Assembly (NCBI GenBank): GCA_963841715.1
Contig: CAWJDP010000005.1
Coordinates: 124,001-188,000 of the forward strand
DNA length: 64,000 nt
Direction of reading: 5' to 3'
From: DASPWW01 sp963841715
GTDB lineage: Bacteria; Actinomycetota; Thermoleophilia; Solirubrobacterales; 70-9
Below, piece by piece: positions 17,893 through 26,630 of the stretch (position 1 is the stretch's first letter; each line of letters starts with the position of its first letter). Below the pieces are notes generated by a model. The model was not told the origin of the DNA and did not search any database. It saw only the letters and a program-made list of their open reading frames with translations. The translations under genes and the position numbers were made by a program.

Positions 17893-19341
17893 CTGACCAC
17901 GGCCAGCCTCGGCAAATACCGCGCGAAGCGCTCGTTCGAGCGAACCCCTGAGCCTCGCGGCTCGAAGCACTCCGGAGAAGCCGGCGGCGGGCGGTTCGTG
18001 GTCCAGGAGCACCACGCGCGCCGCCTCCACTGGGACCTGCGGCTCGAGCGCGACGGCGTCCTCGTCTCATGGGCGCTCCCCCGTGGTGTCCCCGACGACC
18101 CGAAGCAGAACCGCCTCGCCGTGCACACCGAGGACCACCCGCTCGACTACTACGACTTCGAGGGCGAGATCCCGAGGGGGGAGTACGGGGCGGGCAAGGT
18201 GAGGATCTGGGACCAGGGGACCTACACGGCGGAGAAGTTTCGGCCCGACGAGGTGATCGCAACCTTCGACGGCGAGCGCGTCAAGGGGCGCTACGCGCTG
18301 TTCCAGACCAAGGACGACAACTGGATGATCCACCGAATGGACCCTCCGCTCGACCCCGACCGCGAGCCGATGCCCGAGCACATCGAGCCGATGCTCGCGA
18401 CGCTGTCCGCGCTCCCGCGCACCGACGAGGGCTGGGGCTACGAGATCAAGTGGGACGGCGTGCGCGCGATCGCCTACTGCTCCGGTGGCACGCTGCGCCT
18501 CGAGAGCCGCACCCTGCGCGACATCACCTCGCACTATCCCGAGGTCCGCGGGCTCGCCGAGGAGCTCGGCTCGCGCGAGGCGGTCCTCGACGGTGAGATC
18601 GTCGCTTTCGACGATGAGGGCCACCCGAGCTTCCAGCGCCTCCAGGGCCGCATGCACCTCGCCTCGGAGAGCGCGATCCGCCGGCGGATCAGCGACGTCC
18701 CCGTGACGTACACGATCTTCGACCTCCTCTACCTCGACAGCCACTCGACGATGGAGCTTCCCTATGAGGAGCGCCGCGAGCTGCTCGACGGCCTTAAGCT
18801 CGACGGGCCGAGCTGGCAGACGCCCGGCTATCACCGCGGCGAGGGGAAGAAGCTGCGCGAGATGACCCGCCGGCGGGGCCTCGAGGGGATCGTCGCGAAG
18901 CGGCTCAACAGCCACTACACCCCGGGCCGTCGCGGCGGCGCATGGCGGAAGGTCAAGAACGTCCACAGCCAGGAGGTCGTGATCGGCGGCTGGCTGCCCG
19001 GCAGGGGGCGCCGCTCCTCAACGCTCGGCGCGCTCGCCGTCGGCTACTACGACCACGACCGCGGAGACGAGCCGGAGCTCGTCTACGCGGGCCGCGTCGG
19101 GACCGGCTTTCGCGACGAGGACCTGAAGATGCTGCTCGACAAGCTCGAGCCGCTGCGGATCGAGAAGGGCCCGTTCGCGGGGCGCCAGCCGCCGAAGGAG
19201 ACGATCTTCGTCGAGCCGCGTCTCGTCGCCGAGGTCGAGTTCGCTGAGTGGACCAGCGCGCGGACGCTGAGGGCGCCGTCGTTCAAGGGCCTGCGCGACG
19301 ACAAGCCGCCCGGGGACGTCGTATTCGAGCAGGCAAGGTGA
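17893..19341 (+). CDS. ligD: LigD-type ATP-dependent DNA ligase with 3'-phosphoesterase domain, no polymerase domain
   Basis: Non-homologous end-joining-type ligase of about 482 residues. The N-terminal phosphoesterase domain (about 1-150) has YRAKRSFERTPEP, FVVQEHHARRLHWDLRLE and GEIPRGEYGAG. The ligase domain has the nucleotidyl lysine in EIKWDGVRA (near residue 186), LDGEIVAFDD, LEGIVAKRL and the OB-fold motif WRKVK. The usual primase/polymerase domain is absent. The conserved N-terminus is in frame only from CTG 17893; the first ATG/GTG-type codon (GTG 17998) would delete 35 conserved residues. CTG follows TAGGCT (17884-17889) by three bases. No Ku gene is in the window. Confidence 0.88.
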   Translation: MTTASLGKYRAKRSFERTPEPRGSKHSGEAGGGRFVVQEHHARRLHWDLRLERDGVLVSWALPRGVPDDPKQNRLAVHTEDHPLDYYDFEGEIPRGEYGAGKVRIWDQGTYTAEKFRPDEVIATFDGERVKGRYALFQTKDDNWMIHRMDPPLDPDREPMPEHIEPMLATLSALPRTDEGWGYEIKWDGVRAIAYCSGGTLRLESRTLRDITSHYPEVRGLAEELGSREAVLDGEIVAFDDEGHPSFQRLQGRMHLASESAIRRRISDVPVTYTIFDLLYLDSHSTMELPYEERRELLDGLKLDGPSWQTPGYHRGEGKKLREMTRRRGLEGIVAKRLNSHYTPGRRGGAWRKVKNVHSQEVVIGGWLPGRGRRSSTLGALAVGYYDHDRGDEPELVYAGRVGTGFRDEDLKMLLDKLEPLRIEKGPFAGRQPPKETIFVEPRLVAEVEFAEWTSARTLRAPSFKGLRDDKPPGDVVFEQAR

Positions 19342-19376
19342 CGGTCCAGGCCGCCGAGGAACGACGATAGCGGGGT

Positions 19377-22300
19377 CTAGTGGAGCCGGAGCCGGGCGGT
19401 CGGGCTGCGGTTGCCCGCCTCGTCGACGGCGACGATGCGGACGGCCCTGGCGTGGTCCGGTAGCTCGAGCTTCTGGCTCAAGCCCGCCGGGACGTCGGCG
19501 TTGACCCGCCCCGAGGAAGACTCAGCGCCGGCGTAGGTGACCTCGTAGTGGTCCACCTCGCCCGCGTACCAGTCGTCGCCGGGGGCGCGGAAGCTGAGCT
19601 TGCCGTTCTTCAGCCTCAGGCCCCGGAGCTTTCCGGGCGGGCGCGTGTCGACTCCGTAGCGGCCGGTGTTGCGCTCGTCGTGGCGGAACGACCACCACTC
19701 GTCGTTGCCCTTCGGAGAGCCTTGGGTCTTCCACGCGAACACGTAGCCTTCGCGGGTGATCGCGACGACGTCATTGCGGCCGTTGCCGTTGAGGTCGCCG
19801 ATCGTCGGCGAGTAGACGTGCCACCCGGTCTGGAACTTCGGGAACCCGGGCGCCTGTCCACCTCCGTTCACGTACCCGTGAATCGCGGAGCTATCCGCCC
19901 CGGAAACGATGTCGGGCTGGCCGTCGCCGGTGACGTCGCCGATCGCGGGGCCCCCGAGGAAGTCGAGGCCCTGCGCCTTCGCTGGGAAGCCGGAGCGCGC
20001 CGCGCCGGTGCTCGCGTCGTGGACACGCATGTACTGGTTGATCGCAAAGCCGCTTCCGGTCAGCAGCAGCGACGCCGCGACGCTCGCCGCACCCGAGCCA
20101 GGCTCGGCGTAGGAGAGCCCGCCGCCGAAGTTGCCGAACGCGCCCGAGGTCGTGAAGTTGACCGGCGTGTCGGTCGGGAGGTTGCCCTGGAGCAGCCCGA
20201 GCGCGACAGCCGGAGTCGGGTGCCCTGTGATCAGGCTCTCGGTGTCCGGCGCAAGCGGCCCGTAGGTCTGCCGCACCGAGCCGTTGCCGTTCAGCAGGTC
20301 GGTCGGCGAGAAGATCCCTGGCGCGAACGCGACCTCGTCCTTGCCGTCGCCGTCGACGTCGGCGGCCGAGGGGATCGAGACCCCCTCGGTGATGAACTCC
20401 TGCGCCGAGCCGTAATAGCCGATCAGGCCGGGGACGTCGTCGGGCCACCCCGCAACCGGGGAGCCGTCGGCGTGATAGGCGAACACGTGCGAGACCGGCG
20501 CCGGCTGGACGCCCGCGGAGCTGATGTCCATGTACTGGCTGCGCACGACGACCTCGGGCCTGCCGTCCCCGTCGAGGTCGGCGATCGCCGGCGGGGCATC
20601 GAGCTTCTGGTCGTTGACGGTGACGTAGCCCGGCGGCTTCGAGTGCGAGTCGGGCAGCTTGACGTCGACCGGCCACCCCGGCAGCGAGCGGCCGTTCGCT
20701 CGCCACGCGTAGACGTGCCCGTCCCACGCCGCCTGCACGATCTCGAGCTTTCCGTCCCCGTCGAGGTCGTAGAGGACCGGGGGCGCGGTCGAGCCCTGCT
20801 GGGCGAGCCGGGTGTAGTCAAGCGCGGGGCGTGGCTGCGCCGGTGTCTGGACACCGGTGGCGAGGCGCTTCGGCCAGCCCTTGAGGCGCTTGCCGCGTGA
20901 GCTCCAGATGTAGACGCGGCCCGTGGTCGAGGTCGCGACGACCTCGAGCTTGCCGTCGCCGTTGAGGTCGCCGACGGCGGGGCTGGCGATGATCGGCTCA
21001 TGGCCCGGGGTTGATCCGCTTGTGCTTGGCGGTGACCACGGTGCGCTTCGTGAACACCGGAAACCCGGGCAGCTCCTTGCCGGTCTTGCCGTCGAGCGCG
21101 TGCAGGCGCCCGTCGCTGTCGCCGAACACGGCCGCGAGGCGTCCGCGGTCCTGGAGGTCGGCGAGCTGCGGCTGCGACTCGCCGCTCGGGCCGATTCGCT
21201 TCGGATAGCCCTTGAGCAGCGTCGGGTCGTGGTGGACGGCGATCGTCCGCCGCTCCTCGCCCGACGCGGCCCCGGGCGTCGGTGACGCGGAGCCGGAGCG
21301 TGACCGTGTACTGCTCGCTGGTCTCGAGCGTCTTGTCCTGGGAGAGGGCGAACTGCTTCGCCCAGAACGAGCGCGGGATCTTGTTCAGGTTGATCGTCCC
21401 GAGCCTGCCGGTGAAGCCCCGCTTGCCCTTGCCCTTGCCGGCGGTCTTGAACTGGTCGTCGCTCGGCTCGGCGCCGGGGGCGAACTGAAGCTTGTAGCGG
21501 TAGCGCGCGACCGCGGCGCGGCAACGTGCCCCGTGACCGGCACCTTGCTCGTCTCAGTCGGGTCGTAGAGGCTGTACCAGCGCCGGCTTGTTGATCCACC
21601 CGATCGGCGGGATGTCGCCGGCCGAGATCGCCTGCATCGCCTTGTACACGTTCGGCCGCCCGTATCCGAACTGGAGGTCGAAGCCCGGTTTCGCGGGCCA
21701 CTTGTGGCCCTCGTCGGGGGTGATGTCGGAAGCAGTCGCGCGGACGACCTGGATCGCCTCGTCGTTGGTCAGCGGGTGGTCGATCAGGCCCTTCGCGCGC
21801 GGCCTCCTTGCCCCAGGAGAGCACCAACGCCATCACCCCGCTGATCGTCGGCGTCGACTCCGAGGTCGAGCCGCCGTTCGTCGACGCGGAGAACATGTTG
21901 TGCGGTCCCCCACGAGGTCTCGCCGGAGCGCTCGCGGTACGTGGTCGTGAGGTGTTGACGGGCGACTGCGACCCGGGGGCGATGTCGAGGCCCTGGGTGT
22001 TGGAGACGAGGCCGTTGCCCGGGAGCACGTGTGGGTGGAACATCCCGCCCTGGTGGTCGGTCGAGTCGAAGTCGTTCGACGACTCGACCATCACCGCGCC
22101 GCGCTTCCATGCCCGGTTCACGGCCTGGTTCATGAACGACGAGTAGCCGAGGTCGGCGGTGACCGAGATGATCACGTCGGCGTGCATGTCCGACGCGTAC
22201 AGCCACGCCTCGGCGAGGTCGTCGGTGCGGTCGAGCGCCTCGGCGCCGGCCTTGATCGGGATGAGCATGCACTTCGGGCAGATCCCCGCCTCGCCGATCC

Positions 22301-22939
22301 CGTTGTTGGTCTCGGCGGCGGCCTGGCGCATCTGGTTGTTCGCGTGGTGGTAGGTGGAGTCGACGTCGCGGGTCGTTCTGGTTGTCGTAGAAGTCCCAGC
22401 CCGAGATGTCGTCCTTGTAGCCGTTGTGGTCGTCGTCGCGTCCGTCGAGAACCGGACGATGATGTCCTCGGGATCGACCACGCCGTTGTGGTTCGAGTCC
22501 GGCGTGTCGGCGTAGTCCTTCGCGTTAAGGACCCCGTCGTCGACCGGCGTCGTCGGCGACGGCAGCTCGCCCTTGTTGAGGAAGACCTTGTCGGCGAGCT
22601 CTTCGGGTTGTTCTGCCAGTTGATCCCGCCCTCGATGTAGGCGATCATCGTGTCGGGGGTCGCCGGTCGTGAACTGGCTCCACGCCTTGTCGATCGACAT
22701 CCCGCTCGCGCCCTCGGGATCCTTCGCGCTCGTGCCGCAGCGCGGCATGAACGAGTACAGGTAGTGCTGGTCCGAGTTCACCGACTGCGTCGTGCAGGTC
22801 GTCGGCGAGGGGTCCTCGGCCGGCGCGTAGTCGGGGTCGTCGGGCGGGTCCTGCGGGAACGCGGCGAGCGCCGTCCCGGTGAGGATCCCGGTGCACGCGA
22901 CCGCGGCGACCCCAGCCGCACACCTCTGGCCCTCAGCAT
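19377..22939 (-). pseudogene. Secreted subtilase-like protein with FG-GAP repeats, several frameshifts
   Basis: Roughly 1180 codons. Begins with a signal peptide (ATG 22939; hydrophobic AAGVAAVACTGILTGTAL after a frame change), then a subtilase-like domain (AYIEGGINW, NNGIGEAGICPKCMLIPIKA, STSESTPTISGVMALVLSWG) and about six FG-GAP/VCBS repeats of the form GDLNGDGKLEVVAT between about 21000 and 19750. It ends in a fibronectin-like domain. The frame changes at least six times between about 21000 and 22930. Two changes are one-base differences in G/C runs (extra base in the G5 at 22655-22659, missing base in the G3 at 22605-22607). The FG-GAP half is intact. Probably surface-exposed; whether truly broken is unclear. 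Confidence 0.8.
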
Positions 22940-22970
22940 CCTGCGCCCCGGTAGCACCGCGTCGGGGAAC

Positions 22971-23806
22971 CTACTGCGAAGCTCGTACCCGCCGCGCAGG
23001 TTGGCGGAACGTCGCCGAGGTCGGGCAGGCCCTCGTCGGCGTCGAGGCCTCGGCGTGCAGCTTGCGCGGGATCCGGCCCGCCCGGCGCGCCTCGTATCCG
23101 GCCTCGACCGCCTTTCGCATCGCGACCGCCATCGCGACCGGGTCCTCGGCGCGCGCGACCGAGCTCGCGAGCAGGACGCCGTCGCATCCGAGCTCCATCG
23201 CCAGCGCCGCGTCCGACGCCGTCCCGATCCCGGCGTCGAGGATCACCGGGACGCCGGCGCGCCCGACGATGATCTCGATGTTGTACGGGTTGCGGATCCC
23301 CATCCCCGACCCGATCGGCGAGCCGAGCGGCATCACCGCAGCGCAGCCGACCTCCTCGAGCCGGCGGGCGAGGATCGGGTCGTCGTTGGTGTACGGAAGC
23401 ACCGTGAACCCGTCGTCGACGAGCGCCTCGGCCGCCTCGAGTGAGCTCGACCGCGTCGGGGAACAGCGTGCGGTCGTCGCCGATCACCTCGAGCTTGATC
23501 CAGTCGGTCTCGAACGCCTCGCGGGCGAGGTTCGCCGTCCGGATCGCGTCGCGCGCCGTGTAGCAGCCGGCGGTGTTCGGGAGCGCGAAGCAGGCCGAGG
23601 CGGTCGATCGCCTCCAGCACCGACCCCTTCGTGAGCGGGTCGACGCGCCGCAGCGCGACGGTGACGATCTCGGTCCCCGAGGCCGCGAGCGCGCGCTCGA
23701 GGTCGTCGAGGCGCCGGAAACCACCCGTGCCGACGATCAGCCGCGAGCCGAACTCCCGTTCCGCGAGCTTGAGCTGCCCCGTCGCCGGGGCGACGCGCTC
23801 AGCCAC
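22971..23806 (-). pseudogene. thiG: Thiazole synthase, two frameshifts
   Basis: Forms the thiazole ring of thiamine from DXP, dehydroglycine and ThiS-thiocarboxylate. Recognisable segments: REFGSRLIVGTGG, SGTEIVTVALRR, LPNTAGCYTARDAI, IKLEVIGDDRTLFPDAVE, GFTVLPYTNDDP and GSPIGSGMGIRNP, ending AGRIPRK. The frame shifts twice: near 23595 (one extra G restores ...DRLACFALPNT when removed) and near 23440-23452. All conserved blocks are present, so the gene is probably intact in the cell and the shifts are sequence errors. Overlaps the thiS stop by eight bases. Confidence 0.88.
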
Positions 23807-24014
23807 CCTGAATCGCCCCCACGACCTCGATCGACTGACCGTCGGCGAGCGGCGTTGCCCCCCACTCGCCGCGCGGAACGACCTCGCCGTCGACCGCGAC
23901 CGCGATCCCGCGCCTTGAGTCCGTCATGTTCTTCGCCCCGGTCGCGTCGATGGCGTCGGCGACGCTCGCCCCGTCTGCGAGCTCGATCGCGTCCCCGTTG
24001 AGCTCGATCCTCAT
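23799..24014 (-). CDS. thiS: Sulfur carrier protein ThiS
   Basis: 71-residue ubiquitin-like carrier ending in the required Gly-Gly (GAIQGG), which is adenylated and turned into a thiocarboxylate to feed sulfur to ThiG. Internal pattern IELADGASVADAI...VVPRGEWG is typical. Overlaps thiO by four bases (ATGA) and thiG by eight, so translation is coupled. Confidence 0.93.
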   Translation of the reverse strand: MRIELNGDAIELADGASVADAIDATGAKNMTDSRRGIAVAVDGEVVPRGEWGATPLADGQSIEVVGAIQGG

Positions 24015-25156
24015 CTCGCAGCGACCCCCTCGCGCTTCGCCGCGCGCGACGCGGGGGCGAGCAGCTCGGCGACCGCGTCGGCGGTCGCTGGGGCGAGCAG
24101 GATCCCGTTGCGGTAATGCCCGGTCGCGAGCACGAGCCCGTCCAGCGCCCCGGGGCCGATCACCGGCGCGTTGTCGGGGGTGCCGGGGCGCAGACCGGCC
24201 GATGCCTCGACGAGCTCGAGCTCGGCGACGTCGGGGAGCGCACGGTAGCCCTCGCGCAGCAGCTCGTGCACACCGCCCGCAGTGACGGTGGTCTCGAAGC
24301 CGCGCTCCTCGACCGTCGCCCCGACGACGACCTCACCGTCAGCCCGCGGTACGACGTAGACGCGCTCCGAGGCGACGATCCGCTCGCACAGCGGCCGCTC
24401 GGACGGCCCGGCGAGCCTGACGACCTGCCCCTTGACGGGTCGGACCTGCGGGCGGGCAGCGGCGGGCAGCCACGACGCCTCGCCCGACCACGCGCCCGTA
24501 GCGACGACGACCACGTCGGCGCCGAGCTCGCGGCCGTCGTCGAGCCGAACTCCGGCGACGCGACCGCCGTCGACGATCGCCTCGGTCACCTCGACGCCCG
24601 TGATCAGCGTCGCGGTCGCATGCGCGAGGGCGCCGACGAGCGCCGCGAGCAGCCGCCTCGGGTCGACCTCCCCGTCGCCGGGGACGTGGACCCCGGCGGT
24701 GACCGCCGTCGACAGTCCCGGCTCGAGCTCGCGGCAGGCGCTCGGGCGCAGCCACTCGGCGTCGAGCCCGAGCGAGCGCTGGAGCTCGTAGCGCCGGCCG
24801 AGCTCCTCGGCCTCGTCGCGGTCGAGCGCGACATGAAGCGCGCCGCAGCGCCGGTAGCCGACCGTGCGGCCGCTCTCCCGCTCGAGCTCGGCGGCGAACT
24901 CCGGGTAGGCGCGTGCCGAGCGCAGGTTGAGCTCGAGCAGTCGCTCCTCGTCCCAGGAGGCCTCGCCGACGGGCGCGAGCATCCCGGCGGCGACCCGCGA
25001 CGCGCCCGATCCCGGCCGATCGCGATCGACGACGCAGACCCGGAGCCCGCGCTGCGACGCCCGCCAGGCGCACGCAAGGCCGATCACGCCCGCGCCGACG
25101 ACGATCGCGTCGAAGCTGCCCCTGGAGCTGTCTTTGGCTCGGTTCGGCACTGGCAT
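24011..25156 (-). CDS. thiO: Glycine oxidase ThiO
   Basis: FAD enzyme that oxidises glycine to the imine used for the thiazole ring. From ATG 25156, 381 residues. Dinucleotide-binding motif AIVVGAGVIGLACAWR at the N-terminus, ERVYVVPRADGEVVVGATVE in the middle, and the closing GHYRNGILLAPATADAVAEL. A longer frame opens at 25210, but that ATG lies inside the TPP riboswitch aptamer, so I chose 25156. First gene of the thiOSG operon. Confidence 0.92.
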   Translation of the reverse strand: MPVPNRAKDSSRGSFDAIVVGAGVIGLACAWRASQRGLRVCVVDRDRPGSGASRVAAGMLAPVGEASWDEERLLELNLRSARAYPEFAAELERESGRTVGYRRCGALHVALDRDEAEELGRRYELQRSLGLDAEWLRPSACRELEPGLSTAVTAGVHVPGDGEVDPRRLLAALVGALAHATATLITGVEVTEAIVDGGRVAGVRLDDGRELGADVVVVATGAWSGEASWLPAAARPQVRPVKGQVVRLAGPSERPLCERIVASERVYVVPRADGEVVVGATVEERGFETTVTAGGVHELLREGYRALPDVAELELVEASAGLRPGTPDNAPVIGPGALDGLVLATGHYRNGILLAPATADAVAELLAPASRAAKREGVAAR

Positions 25157-25194
25157 CACGATCACCACTTCGGCCGGGGCCGGTGCCTCGCCAC

Positions 25195-25290
25195 CTCCCT
25201 GCGCCGGCATTATCCGGATCAGGTTCGGACGGTCGGCGGCGCACCAGCCGCCCTCTCAGCCCGTTGCTCGGACTCCCGTATCGCCTCAAT
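25195..25290 (-). promoter_or_regulatory. TPP riboswitch (THI element)
   Basis: Read on the minus strand, the conserved aptamer parts occur in order: CGGGAGTCCG, CTGAGAGGG (pyrimidine-binding helix side), a GGCGGCTGGTGCGCCGCC hairpin, then ACCTGATCCGGATAATGCCGGCGCAGGG (split here: ACCTGATCCGG, ATAATGCCGGC, GCAGGGAGG). It ends about 40 bases before the thiO start, where sequestration of the start region by thiamine pyrophosphate would switch the operon off. Position and order fit the known class closely. Confidence 0.95.
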
Positions 25291-25326
25291 CGTACCCCGA
25301 CCCGGCCTTGACCCATACTTAGCCGC

Positions 25327-25995
25327 GTGCTCGAGACCAACTCGCGAACCGAGCGCCTCGCCGCGGCGCGGCTGTACTTCGCCTGCGAGGCGCGGCCCGG
25401 CGGGCGCGATCCGGGGCCGCTGCTCGACGCCGCCCTGGCCGGCGGAGTCGACGCGATCCAGCTCCGCGACCGCTCGCTCGACGACTCCGAGCTGATCGCG
25501 GCCGCGGTCCCGTTCCGCGCCGCGGCCGACTCTCACAACGCACTGTTCTTCGTCAACGACCGCCCCGACCTCGTCAAGGCGAGCGGCGCCGACGGCGCCC
25601 ATGTCGGTCAGGACGACATGCAGCTTGCGGAGGCGCGCGACCGGCTCCCCGCCGGGGCGCTGCTCGGGCTCTCGACGCACTCGCGCGGGCAGATCGAGGC
25701 GGCGCACGCCAGCGGCGCCGCGCCCGACTACGTCAGCATCGGCCCGGTGTGGGAGACACCGACGAAGCCCGGCAGGCCCGCAGCCGGGCTCGAGCTCGTT
25801 CGGATCGCGGCGTCGGGCGCAGCGACGCTGCCGTGGTTCGCCATCGGCGGCATCGATCCCGGTAACGTCGGCGAGGTGACTGGCGCCGGGGCACGTCGGA
25901 TAGTCGTCGTCCGCGCGATCCGCGACGCCGATGACCCCGCCGGCGCTGCGCGTGAGCTCCGCGCGGCACTCGAGGGCGCGGACGGGGACGGCTGA
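25327..25995 (+). CDS. thiE: Thiamine-phosphate synthase
   Basis: Joins HMP-pyrophosphate and thiazole phosphate to thiamine phosphate. 222 residues, TIM barrel: DAIQLRDRSLDD, LFFVNDRPDLVKASGADGAH, VGQDDMQ, GLSTHS, DYVSIGPVWETPTKPG and FAIGGIDPGN. Start GTG 25327, seven bases after CATACT, so possibly leaderless. Divergent from thiO; the riboswitch faces the other way, so thiE seems not to be under it. Confidence 0.94.
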   Translation: MLETNSRTERLAAARLYFACEARPGGRDPGPLLDAALAGGVDAIQLRDRSLDDSELIAAAVPFRAAADSHNALFFVNDRPDLVKASGADGAHVGQDDMQLAEARDRLPAGALLGLSTHSRGQIEAAHASGAAPDYVSIGPVWETPTKPGRPAAGLELVRIAASGAATLPWFAIGGIDPGNVGEVTGAGARRIVVVRAIRDADDPAGAARELRAALEGADGDG

Positions 25996-26542
25996 GATCG
26001 GCAGCCGGGAGCGAAGGCGCGCGGAGCGGCGCAAGCGCAAGGCGCGCGGCCCGCGCCCTGACCAGGAGACGCCCGCGGCCGCCGAGGACGGAGGCGGCGA
26101 TGCCCCGGTCGAAAGCCGCTCCGAGCGCAAGAACCGCGAGGCGCGCGAGGCATTGGAGCCGCTTCACGACTACGAGCGGCCGCCCGTTGTCACCCTCGGC
26201 GCCGTCGTCTCGGCGCTGCTCGCGGCTTCGATCGTGACCGCCTACGTGGCCGGGGCGAAGGTCAGCGGCGACCGGCCTCCGATCGCCCAGGTGATCGTGC
26301 CGACGCTCTTGATGGGTGTGATGGCGTGGGGGATGTGGCGGGCGCGCTACTGGGCCGTGCTCGGGTTCCAGGTCGTCGTCCTGATCCTGATCATCGCCAC
26401 GGCGCTCGGCACGGTCCAGGCGACGAGCGTGGTCCAGGTGATCGGAAACTTCGTCGTGCTCGCGGTCTCGGGCGCGTTCTTCTTCTTCCTCGTCAAGGCG
26501 CTGGCGCGGATCCAGATGCCCGACCGCTTGCCGCGCGACTAG
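25931..26542 (+). CDS. Membrane protein, four predicted TM segments, basic N-terminus
   Basis: 203 residues if started at ATG 25931, which overlaps the thiE 3' end; no clear Shine-Dalgarno fixes the start. The first ~80 residues are highly charged (RERRRAERRKRKARG, then an acidic linker). TM segments follow at about 88-108, 120-135, 140-160 and 165-190 (VVTLGAVVSALLAASIVTAY, IVPTLLMGVMAWGMW, VLGFQVVVLILIIATAL, VVLAVSGAFFFFLV). Family unknown to me. Probably co-transcribed with thiE, but no evidence of a role in thiamine metabolism. Confidence 0.75.
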   Translation: MTPPALRVSSARHSRARTGTAEIGSRERRRAERRKRKARGPRPDQETPAAAEDGGGDAPVESRSERKNREAREALEPLHDYERPPVVTLGAVVSALLAASIVTAYVAGAKVSGDRPPIAQVIVPTLLMGVMAWGMWRARYWAVLGFQVVVLILIIATALGTVQATSVVQVIGNFVVLAVSGAFFFFLVKALARIQMPDRLPRD

Positions 26543-26617
26543 CGCGCGACCGTCGCGCGCCTCCGCCGCTGACGCGCTCTCCGCACCGCCTCGTGCCTGA
26601 CGCCATAGGCGGTCGGA

Positions 26618-26623
26618 TAGTCT
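26618..26623 (+). promoter_or_regulatory. Candidate -10 box of lpdA
   Basis: TAGTCT within GGATAGTCTCGAATCG, seven bases before the ATG at 26631, the spacing for a leaderless transcript. It would be the promoter of the whole PDH operon. Confidence 0.5.
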
Positions 26624-26630
26624 CGAATCG

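Noticed and set aside
25156..25210. Longer ThiO starting at ATG 25210
   Set aside because: That ATG is part of the conserved riboswitch core (ATAATGCCGGC), so it is very unlikely to be the translation start.
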